Below, piece by piece: positions 38,528-45,403 of a DNA stretch of 45,403 bases. The stretch lies in the IMG/VR virus record IMGVR_UViG_3300021960_000145, positions 1 to 45,403 of that record, one strand, 5' to 3'. Each line of letters begins with the position of its first letter. Within the stretch, counting starts at the first letter, position 1. Source of the stretch: a virus. The notes beneath the pieces were generated by a model that had not been told where the DNA came from, did not search any database, and saw only the letters and a program-made list of their open reading frames with translations. A program made the translations under genes and the position numbers.

Positions 38528-40203
38528 AGGAACTCCTCCGGAGACTCGGCGACCATGACTTGGTTAACGTCGCCGGTTCCGGAAAGCTTTACCTGAAAAT
38601 CTTTGGCTAGATAGCCAGCCGGAAGCCGGAACATGTTGCCGTTCGCCACGGACTGCGTGTGTTTTTGTGTACCATCTGCGTATAACGTAAAGCTGATTGG
38701 ATAGGACTCGGCGTCAATTAGAGCGCACGATGGATTGATAGGCCTTTCACTTCTCATCTCTTTTGATTGCCACGTATAGGCCTGAGCCGATCCACCGTCG
38801 AACTTCTTAACCTTGGCCGCCGCACCTTCAGCAATAACCAAATATAAGGCGTCATCCTTCGGGTCGTTGAATCCTGCAAGGGCGTAGTAGTCCAGAGTGC
38901 TAATCAGCGGCATTTCCATTCGACCGTCGAATACATACCCGCCGCTTGACGCGCCGTTTTGCCAAAAGAAAATATACCGCCCCTCATAATGATAGGCGTG
39001 AATACTGGGCGGGTTAAGCTCCTGCCACTGGTCTCGGCTAAATATCCCTTCAGTTACAAGAGATACTCCGTTTTCGCCTGCCGCAACAAGGCCGTCTGGC
39101 GATGCATACAAAGCCACAGACCCCATGTCGACAATAGACCTGCTAGAAACGCACGCCTGATTGTTGTCGATCTCAACGGCGGACATGCTTGATGGAGAGG
39201 ACCCCGTCATCAAAACAGGCTTACCCTCAGTCATAACCATAAGGCCAATACTGACACTTGCGAGACCGACGATTGGAGATTTGGTAACTAGGCTGTAAGC
39301 CCTTGGAAATGTGTGGGGTAAGAACGGCTCGGAGAAAAATACAGAGCGTCCGGTAAAGCCAGCAAGCACGCCGTTTGGCATCGTGGTCAGCCCCCGCATC
39401 GGGCCGTCGGGGTGATCCCCCGCATCATCGTCTGGAGCAGCGCTCCAGCTCTGAGTGGTTAAAAGCTCGCCAAGGTTTTCGTCCAGCACCGTATCGTCGA
39501 CGCTCGACACAGTTGCAAGAATGTCTTGGACAAACTGATACTCGCCGTTGATGTTTGTTCTGTAAATGCGGCGGAGGGCTGGTCGGGAGGCTGTGCTGTA
39601 GACATAGGCCGGCAAAGAACCGGTAAACGAAAGCGCCACCGTCTCGCCGGACTTTACATCAAGAATGTCGGACGCTGGAGACGGGGCAGACTCCTCTCCA
39701 AGACCTGACACCCACGTGTAGGCATATGCCCTAGACAGGGGAGTGACTGTTGTGTCGTCGCTTGTTACCGTAACCGTTGCCGATGGGGCGTCTTCCGGAG
39801 CGGTAACGCCAAGCTTTCTGCTAACGGTGGGCTCATACGTAGGTGCCACAGAGCCGGTAATCTCGGTGCCCAAAGCCATGCGGGGGTAAAGGTCGCCTGT
39901 CCAGTACAGACGATCATGTGGGTCTTCTGCAATGGGGGATGGGGCCGCGTGAACAACGTCGTCCCAGATCAACCAGTAGTCGTTGTCCTGCCTGTCACGA
40001 TACCGATATATAGTCTTTGTTGTTGTCGGAACAGTAAACTCTGTTCCGTCGTGGTCATTAATTACGGTCGGTGTGCGCCAAGAGGCAAGTCGACCAGAGT
40101 CAAAGCGCGCGTTTTCGGCAATTGTTGCGGCGCTTTCTGGCAGCAAGCGCGGCGACAATTGAGGGATAATACCACCAAATGTCTGTACTTTGATTCCGGC
40201 CAT
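38524..40203 (-). CDS. Tail nozzle/knob-like beta-propeller protein
   Basis: A 559-residue protein. MAGIKVQTFGGIIPQLSPRLLPESAATIAENARF is the typical start of podoviral tail proteins of this kind. Repeated beta segments with YVW/GLGEESAPSP and later blades (GLTTMPNGVLAGFTGRSVFFSE, KSPIVGLASVSIGLMVMTEG, SVALYASPDGLVAAGENGV) suggest a beta-propeller-like tail tube end. It overlaps the next fibre gene by 4 nt. The family name is by overall resemblance. Confidence 0.72.
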   Translation of the reverse strand: MAGIKVQTFGGIIPQLSPRLLPESAATIAENARFDSGRLASWRTPTVINDHDGTEFTVPTTTKTIYRYRDRQDNDYWLIWDDVVHAAPSPIAEDPHDRLYWTGDLYPRMALGTEITGSVAPTYEPTVSRKLGVTAPEDAPSATVTVTSDDTTVTPLSRAYAYTWVSGLGEESAPSPASDILDVKSGETVALSFTGSLPAYVYSTASRPALRRIYRTNINGEYQFVQDILATVSSVDDTVLDENLGELLTTQSWSAAPDDDAGDHPDGPMRGLTTMPNGVLAGFTGRSVFFSEPFLPHTFPRAYSLVTKSPIVGLASVSIGLMVMTEGKPVLMTGSSPSSMSAVEIDNNQACVSSRSIVDMGSVALYASPDGLVAAGENGVSLVTEGIFSRDQWQELNPPSIHAYHYEGRYIFFWQNGASSGGYVFDGRMEMPLISTLDYYALAGFNDPKDDALYLVIAEGAAAKVKKFDGGSAQAYTWQSKEMRSERPINPSCALIDAESYPISFTLYADGTQKHTQSVANGNMFRLPAGYLAKDFQVKLSGTGDVNQVMVAESPEEFL

Positions 40204-40270
40204 TACTTTTCTCGTTCATTACTCTACCACCTCCATACATGTAGAGAGCATTTCAGTCCACGAAAACGAC

Positions 40271-40780
40271 TTAGTTAATATCTTCTGGCAGAGGCATGAT
40301 CCCACGTTCGCAGTCATCGCCGTAGAGTTCCATTGAGCTCTCTGGGATGCTGTATACGTCCATAACCACTTGGCGGATTGGCGAGTCCTTAACCATGAAA
40401 ACGCCTATCTTATCGACGTTGGGAAGCCCTAGAACATAAGCCTGCCACGCACTCTTGAACGGGTCGGCAGCGTGGTATGCTTTAGAGCCGTTTTCGTCAT
40501 AGGCCACCAGAGCGCACTGAATGTAGGCCACTCCCTCACTTAGCCACAACGTAAAATAAATCATGTCTACGTCATCCACGCACACGACCATCCCGTGGAA
40601 GTTGTATGCGTCAACAAGAACGCCGTCGATCCAGTCCGCAAAGTACTGCTTACGTTGCGCTTCGTCAGTCATGTCGTCCGGCCAAGGGTATGAGCCAGCG
40701 GCCATATCCGCGTAGCTATCAGCGTATAGGCGATCAAAGTCGAAGTCGGCGGTTGATGATGTGGACCTAACCGTAATCAC
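40271..40780 (-). CDS. Hypothetical alpha/beta protein of the tail block
   Basis: A 169-residue protein from GTG 40780 that overlaps the upstream stop (GTGA). Features: an acidic N-terminus, FHGMVVCVDDVDMIYFTLWLSEGVAYIQCALVAYDENG strands and PFKSAWQAYVLGLPNVDKIGVFMVKDSPIRQVV. The pattern recalls acyltransferase-like folds, but no acetyl-CoA motif is visible. Function unknown. A 67-bp gap with no evident gene follows before the nozzle-like gene. Confidence 0.6.
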   Translation of the reverse strand: MITVRSTSSTADFDFDRLYADSYADMAAGSYPWPDDMTDEAQRKQYFADWIDGVLVDAYNFHGMVVCVDDVDMIYFTLWLSEGVAYIQCALVAYDENGSKAYHAADPFKSAWQAYVLGLPNVDKIGVFMVKDSPIRQVVMDVYSIPESSMELYGDDCERGIMPLPEDIN

Positions 40781-41331
40781 GTGAATGTTGCCACCGCTGT
40801 AGTTGTTGAGCCAGACTGGTAGGGGAACGGGTTACCCGTGCTTGACCAAACCCACTGTGTCGCGTTTGTGTTGCTGTTGTAACTCGCGCTAGCCCGAGTG
40901 AAAGTATAGTCTGTGCTCAGGTTGCTTACTATTCGCACCTGTGTCCAGCCTGCGTTAGTGTGAGAGCCGGATAAAACAAAATACAGCGAGCCAGAAGAAA
41001 TCCACTCAAACCTTGTAATAGAGGCTCCGCTTTTGGGATTAAACGTGCCGTCCGAAATAGAGCCGCCAGCGAGACCGTATCCGTAGTATGCGCCACTTTT
41101 ACTCGTAAACAGACCAACGGTAACCGTTTGCACGTCGAGCGCGGCGGATGTTCCGTAGAAGTTCGAGACGCTAATCGTGCCGCTAGATGGCACAGCACCG
41201 TTCGTGCCGGAGGTGCCAGCGGGGACGTAAGACCCGCCAGCATAATACTCGGACAAGCCTATAGGGTTGGAGCCGCCGAACTCCGTCTGGATATCTGCTA
41301 GAGTGAGAGTACCAGAAGTCGGCAGCGCCAC
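40777..41331 (-). CDS. Small virion structural protein-like
   Basis: A 184-residue, Gly/Ser/Thr-rich beta protein. MALPTSGTLTLADIQTEFGG followed by PIGLSEYYAGG and VPSSGTISVSNFYG is a recurrent N-terminal pattern of phage tail or neck proteins. The C-terminal half is a beta sandwich-like stretch ending SGSTTTAVATFT. Role probably structural; not further assigned. Confidence 0.65.
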   Translation of the reverse strand: MALPTSGTLTLADIQTEFGGSNPIGLSEYYAGGSYVPAGTSGTNGAVPSSGTISVSNFYGTSAALDVQTVTVGLFTSKSGAYYGYGLAGGSISDGTFNPKSGASITRFEWISSGSLYFVLSGSHTNAGWTQVRIVSNLSTDYTFTRASASYNSNTNATQWVWSSTGNPFPYQSGSTTTAVATFT

Positions 41332-41333
41332 GA

Positions 41334-41510
41334 CTAGTTAACCTGCTTTTGTGCCTGCTCGACGACCTTACGCAAGATAGGGTCAGCCACGCGATGCGGC
41401 AGTTCACCCAAAGCAGCCAAGATCGTGTTTACCTCCTGCACATTCAGCTCAATGCTGATTGTCGGCTGCTCGTCCTTCATTACGAGATTGTCTAGTTCTG
41501 GATTACTCAT
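41334..41510 (-). CDS. Small hypothetical tail-block protein
   Basis: A 58-residue protein, MSNPELDNLVMKDEQPTISI then ELNVQEVNTILAALGELPHR and a helical end (VADPILRKVVEQAQKQVN). It fits exactly between two genes, 2 nt after one start and 4 nt before the previous stop. The ISIELNVQEVNTILAALGELP pattern recurs in phage tail operons, to my recognition. Function unknown. Confidence 0.7.
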   Translation of the reverse strand: MSNPELDNLVMKDEQPTISIELNVQEVNTILAALGELPHRVADPILRKVVEQAQKQVN

Positions 41511-41514
41511 TTAT

Positions 41515-41910
41515 TTATTCCTCGTCTGCGGCCACTTCAGCCGGTTCATCCGCCGCTGTATCAGCAGGCGGCGACCAAGGGAAGTCACCTTCGTTAACTT
41601 CAGTCTCAGGCGCGATCTGTTCTTTGATCTGCTTTTCGATCTGCTCGTTAATGTGATCCATGTAAGACGCAGCAGCAGCTTCCACCCAGCCAAGAACCTG
41701 CGCCTCTGTAAGCTGATCGTAAGGCGTGAAGTCGTCAGGGTCGATGCCGTTAAGATCAAACGGCGTTGCGCCGCTGAACGTTCCAACAAATTCCGGCAGT
41801 TGGTCGGAGTGACCGCTACACTTCCAGTAAGTCTGGACAACTGCGTTAGTGAGGCCATCGCCGCTTTGCAGCTTCATGCCCGTCAATTCCCAAGTGTGAA
41901 CCATAGTCAT
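41515..41910 (-). CDS. DUF7936-like phage protein
   Basis: A 131-residue acidic protein. VHTWELTGMKLQSGDGLTNA, VVQTYWKCSG, FVGTFSGATPFDL and LTEAQVLGWVEAAAASYMDHINEQIEKQI form the pattern of a conserved phage tail-region protein (I recognise it as DUF7936-like). The C-terminal 30 residues are Asp/Glu/Ala/Pro-rich. It lies just after the S74 fibre gene and may be an accessory to fibre assembly (inference). Confidence 0.68.
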   Translation of the reverse strand: MTMVHTWELTGMKLQSGDGLTNAVVQTYWKCSGHSDQLPEFVGTFSGATPFDLNGIDPDDFTPYDQLTEAQVLGWVEAAAASYMDHINEQIEKQIKEQIAPETEVNEGDFPWSPPADTAADEPAEVAADEE

Positions 41911-41914
41911 GTCA

Positions 41915-44900
41915 TTAACCTTTCTTCAGGGTTTCTACTTCCGCCTTCAATTCCTTGATGGCTTCAATCAATAGCGGAACAAGCTTCGCATAATCAACTG
42001 TCTTGTAGCCGTGGCCGATAGCTGCATCCTTTACCACTTCTGGGAGGACTGCTTCAACCTCTTGCGCGGATACACCGACCTGCGGGTTTGCTTTGTATCC
42101 GAACTTCTGAGCTGTCTCGTTGGCCGTGTAATGGAAGCCGTTAAGAGACTGCACTTTGTCTAGCGCGTTGGCAATGTTGTCGCCGCGATCTTTGAGGCGA
42201 TCATCGGAGTAAAAGGCAACAATGTCGCCAGATGCGCGAATACTATCGCCCGTGGATGACAAATCTGCATATCGACCAGTGTCGTTGCTGTCGTAGAAAA
42301 CGGGCGCGCGGAGGTTGCTGTTGGATTGCAAGTAGCCTGATTTAATTTGGTTGGCAGTTCCATCGTCAATTAGAGTGGTTGCACCTGTCCAAGTGCCAGC
42401 GTTTTTCAACCTAAACTTAAAAGTTCCCGTGTTGTCGCTGTAAGATGTGCTGGCAATTTGCAGGGCGTAGCCTGCGTTATTCGAGTGTTGAACATGAATG
42501 CCTAAAGTCCCAAATTGGCCGCCGTTGTCACGATAAAACTTTGAGCGCGAAATATTGTTTGCGCCAACACCGCCATCAGTTGTGAAAGTATTTTCTGTTC
42601 CGTAAGCCGAGCCAGCTTCAGCATAAGGTAGATTTTCTGCTTTTATGTCATTGCAGTTAGATGTTCCATCTGGATTGACGTAGAAGTTAGTGTTGCTGCT
42701 GTCGTAGAAGATGGGTGCGCGGACATCAACGTAAGCGGTTACGTTGCCGTTAGAGCCGATATTTAGTCGTTGGGTGCCACCCAAGTTGTGCGTACTGGCA
42801 TTGTGTGTCCAGAACTGTATATCAGTCGCCGGATTGGCTTCGTAGATAGAGCCGCCGATGACAACCGAGTTAAGGCCCGAAGCCGCGTACGCCCCGATCA
42901 TCGCGATACCTTCGGGTTCCGAAGTATCGTTGTAGTGTGCCCCCGTTATGTACGACCACTTGGTGCTGCCCTCACCAGCGGGGCCGAGTTTGATATTGCC
43001 GCCAGCAGAGTTACCCGCGCTGATGACACGCAGCTTGACGATCTGCGACGTGCTGTTGGGGTCGAGGTAGTAGCCGGTGTCATTGCTGTCGTAGAAGAGG
43101 GGGGCGCGGACACTGGAGCCAGACTGTATATAGTTCTCTGAGTAGAACTGCTTGTTGTTGTAGACACGCACCCAAGTGCTGTCTTGCATGAAAATGCCGC
43201 CGCCATATGTCTGATTATACCAGCCAGTGGAGTTGTATGAACGGAACCAGTTGCTTGAGTATATCGTATTTGTCACGGCGATTTCATACATCGTCGAAGA
43301 ACTTGCTGGATTTGTGAAAAACCCAGTATTGTTGCTGTCGTAGAAGATCGGAGCGCGAGAACTTGTGTTCGAGTAAGTGTTCCCGACACCATCCGTCCAG
43401 AACTTTTTGTTTAGATACGGCTCACTTGATCCAAGCGTATATCCCGCCGAAAGATAAACAATCCCACCATGGTTTCCTACGCCGCCCCACAGGCCGTTCC
43501 CGCTTGCATCGGTGTTTCCGATAACTAAGTCACGCGCCCAGCCGCCAGTCGTTGATATTTCAATGCGATATCCGAGGTTTGTAGAAATTATGTTGGCGCG
43601 AGAAGTGCCAGCCCCATCAAAGTAATACCCAGTGTTGTCGCTGTCGTAGAAAATGGGGGCGCGGAAGTCGCCGCTTGTCTGATAAGTCCCCGTTCCGCTG
43701 GTCTTGTTGAGCAGGTTATTGAACGAGTGGCCGTGGCTATCGTCTACGACTGTCGTGCTAATTGAGACGTTTGCTGATCCATTGAACGACACAGAACCTG
43801 TCGCATCACCAGTAAGGGAGATGGTGCGGGCGGTGGTTAGTGTGTCGGCGTTGGGGTGATAGCCATCATGGAAGATCGTGTCCCCCAGATTGTTGAGGTC
43901 AGCGCTTGCGCCCCACTTTAAGTCACCGCCAACCTTGCCCAAATATCTTGTGGTTGATGTTCCGACAAATTCAATGTTGACGTTATTGTCGCTATTTGTG
44001 CGCTCAAGTTTTAATTGGTCTGCCGCAGCCCGTGAAGTTGTGAGCTTGTTGAATACCGAAGTGCTGGACGGATCAACGTAACGAGCAGTGTTGTCGCTGT
44101 CGTAGAATATCGGAGCGCGGGCTGAGCCATCAATCGTAACATACCCATCGCTGTGGGCGAGCGTGGTGGCTTGAGTGATGAACTTCCACTCTTTGGTCGG
44201 GTAATTGTCGTTACCTCCCGAAGCGATATAGAAGTAGTCCTCATTCCAAGTGTTGTTAGTGCTTTTATAAACGCCAACATCTAGATGTGTTCTATAGCCT
44301 GCATCTTGTAAAAAACGGCCATGCAAAAGAGGGCAATACTGGCTAGTCGCTCCTACGTTTGCTTCAGGGTAGTTTATAGATGCTGATGTTAGGCTAGACA
44401 GAGAAGTCTGCTTGAAATTGTCAGGGTCTTCGGGCGTTAGAACGCCAGCAAGCGTCAGCGCATTAAGGTTAGATGTGCTGGCCGGATCAGCGTAGTAAGC
44501 AGTGTTGTTGCTGTCATAGAAGATGGGGGCGCGGAAAGACTCTGTAGCAAATGCCGCGCCACCTGTTGTCACGCGGAACTGAACAGCGGGGGTGGTGTTC
44601 CAAGCGGCGAAGCAGTTGTTGTTATCCGCACCAATACCACCCCAGCCGACGCTTGTCCCCGTCCGCTCCAGAGTTAGCTGGATGCTCCCCCCGTTGGCGG
44701 AGTAATTACTTGCGTAGTTTAGCGGCAGCGCAGAGGCTGGCCCGACGCGGACAGGGCCAGCGGCGGCGAGCGAAAGGCTCGTACTAGCGGGGTCGAGGTA
44801 GTAGCCGGTGTTGTTGCTGTCGTAGAATATAGGGGCGCGGACATCGACATTAGCGGTGACGCTGCCGCTGCCGTTGATGAGCATGCGTTGGGCGTTGTTT

Positions 44901-45403
44901 GTACGAAAATCAATAGTATTCGCACCCAAAGCGGACAGCCTTATTCCGCCAATGCCCGCCGTTTCCAAACTTAGGGCGTTATCAGACGCTGCAAATAGAT
45001 ACCCGACATCAGCGTTAGATGCGTTCCTGCAAGCTACAATACCACGCAGCGTTCCTCCAACAGTCAAGGCATTATAGGCTGCGTTGCTAAACGGGCTGCT
45101 CGTGCCGATTCCTACGTCGCCTGCGGAGGTTATGCGCATGCGTTCCGCACCAGTATCAGTATTAAAAGTAAGGAAGCCTCCAGTGGTAGCACCACCTCTG
45201 TAAAAATGGATGGATGAGTTTTCTGTATTGCTATAATATAGGCCAACTCTAAACGCTGGCGCTGATGTGCCGTTATTTGTGCCATCATTATAGAAGCGTA
45301 ACTTAAAATTAGTTTCGCTATGATTTATCATATCTAGCCATGTATTATCGGCAGCCACACCGATAATTGAAGTGCTATTTGGATTGATATAGTAAGCAGT
45401 GTT
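41915..45403 (-). CDS. Tail fibre with C-terminal S74 intramolecular chaperone, 5' end outside window
   Basis: 1162 residues visible, open at the right edge. At least nine copies of a repeat of the type RAPIFYDSNNTGYYLDPAS (including a partial one at the edge) are separated by variable inserts of about 60-130 residues, a beta-helical shaft design. The last about 100 residues carry the Peptidase S74 chaperone: SDDRLKDRGDNIANALDKV (self-cleavage before the Ser), then GFHY, VGVSAQEVEAVLPEVV, YAKLVPLLIEAIKEL and a coiled-coil end. This domain guides trimer folding and is then cut off. It is the upstream-most visible gene of the right block. Confidence 0.9.
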   Translation of the reverse strand, partial: NTAYYINPNSTSIIGVAADNTWLDMINHSETNFKLRFYNDGTNNGTSAPAFRVGLYYSNTENSSIHFYRGGATTGGFLTFNTDTGAERMRITSAGDVGIGTSSPFSNAAYNALTVGGTLRGIVACRNASNADVGYLFAASDNALSLETAGIGGIRLSALGANTIDFRTNNAQRMLINGSGSVTANVDVRAPIFYDSNNTGYYLDPASTSLSLAAAGPVRVGPASALPLNYASNYSANGGSIQLTLERTGTSVGWGGIGADNNNCFAAWNTTPAVQFRVTTGGAAFATESFRAPIFYDSNNTAYYADPASTSNLNALTLAGVLTPEDPDNFKQTSLSSLTSASINYPEANVGATSQYCPLLHGRFLQDAGYRTHLDVGVYKSTNNTWNEDYFYIASGGNDNYPTKEWKFITQATTLAHSDGYVTIDGSARAPIFYDSDNTARYVDPSSTSVFNKLTTSRAAADQLKLERTNSDNNVNIEFVGTSTTRYLGKVGGDLKWGASADLNNLGDTIFHDGYHPNADTLTTARTISLTGDATGSVSFNGSANVSISTTVVDDSHGHSFNNLLNKTSGTGTYQTSGDFRAPIFYDSDNTGYYFDGAGTSRANIISTNLGYRIEISTTGGWARDLVIGNTDASGNGLWGGVGNHGGIVYLSAGYTLGSSEPYLNKKFWTDGVGNTYSNTSSRAPIFYDSNNTGFFTNPASSSTMYEIAVTNTIYSSNWFRSYNSTGWYNQTYGGGIFMQDSTWVRVYNNKQFYSENYIQSGSSVRAPLFYDSNDTGYYLDPNSTSQIVKLRVISAGNSAGGNIKLGPAGEGSTKWSYITGAHYNDTSEPEGIAMIGAYAASGLNSVVIGGSIYEANPATDIQFWTHNASTHNLGGTQRLNIGSNGNVTAYVDVRAPIFYDSSNTNFYVNPDGTSNCNDIKAENLPYAEAGSAYGTENTFTTDGGVGANNISRSKFYRDNGGQFGTLGIHVQHSNNAGYALQIASTSYSDNTGTFKFRLKNAGTWTGATTLIDDGTANQIKSGYLQSNSNLRAPVFYDSNDTGRYADLSSTGDSIRASGDIVAFYSDDRLKDRGDNIANALDKVQSLNGFHYTANETAQKFGYKANPQVGVSAQEVEAVLPEVVKDAAIGHGYKTVDYAKLVPLLIEAIKELKAEVETLKKG
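41990..45403 (-). repeat. Dispersed shaft repeat in the S74 fibre gene
   Basis: Blocks of about 60 bp encoding R-A-P-(I/L/V)-F-Y-D-S-(N/D/S)-(N/D)-T-...-(D/N)-P/L...-S-T/S-S recur near 42260, 42690, 43080, 43330, 43640, 44095, 44510 and 44820, with a partial copy at 45370. The repeated DNA could allow shaft length change or swapping. Confidence 0.8.

Noticed and set aside
1-45403. tRNA genes, insertion sequences or CRISPR arrays
   Set aside because: None seen: no transposase-like protein, no cloverleaf noticed by eye in the gaps, no spaced direct repeats. A tRNA scan program was not available.

Overview
The window is part of a tailed bacteriophage (or prophage) genome with podovirus-like character. 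The evidence is a terminase pair, a full lysis cassette, T7-like internal virion and tail-nozzle-type genes, two fibre genes, a one-piece primase-helicase, a single-strand annealing/exonuclease/SSB recombination set, and a tyrosine integrase. There are no bacterial housekeeping genes. Moderately high GC, a B12-dependent (class II) ribonucleotide reductase, the small Lys-rich gene cluster and the S74 fibre style resemble marine alphaproteobacterial phages; that host guess is inference, not proof.

Layout. (1) 1-4918, minus strand: a late block read leftwards. It runs from a coiled-coil/TM protein and small genes through TerS, a small Lys-rich gene cluster, endolysin, small membrane protein, holin, nested Rz/Rz1-like spanins and an HNH nuclease to TerL, which runs off the left edge. 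(2) 4919-5270: divergent control region with a perfect DnaA box, a promoter and a folded leader. (3) 5271-11553, plus strand: an early train of about 20 small, mostly unknown genes plus an ArdC-like protein and a pentapeptide-repeat protein, ended by a terminator at 11581. (4) 11687-13943, plus: class II RNR and a DnaA-domain-IV-like protein, then a terminator. (5) 18388-13973, minus: replication operon (initiator-like protein, primase-helicase, Ref-like HNH nuclease, DUF3310, two PD-(D/E)XK-type proteins). (6) 18714-22087, plus: recombination operon (DUF1071 annealing protein, YqaJ exonuclease, ribbon-helix-helix protein, SSB-like protein), a terminator, then a small membrane protein, a CsrA-like protein and the integrase. 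(7) 45403-22220, minus: fibre and virion genes ending in a giant 2993-residue polyvalent-type protein. TerL leaves on the left and the S74 fibre enters on the right, both on the minus strand. On a circular map the late genes would therefore form one long leftward unit through portal and capsid genes that lie outside the window.

Most unusual content. The early small-gene train carries four type II hammerhead self-cleaving ribozymes (6432-7500), each between a stop codon and the next ribosome binding site. A compensatory base-pair change supports the fold. Three copies of a second structured leader (5492, 5898, 8474), also with compensatory changes, and three UUCG hairpins (6196, 9352, 9596) fill other gaps. 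Together they suggest a module in which a polycistronic RNA is cut or insulated into one-gene units. A second notable item is a CsrA/RsmA-like protein (20890-21240) whose fold appears to be interrupted by about 50 extra residues.

Starts were chosen from Shine-Dalgarno spacing and ATGA/GTGA overlaps. Many small genes here are shorter than 60 codons. No CI-like repressor, tRNA or CRISPR array was seen.
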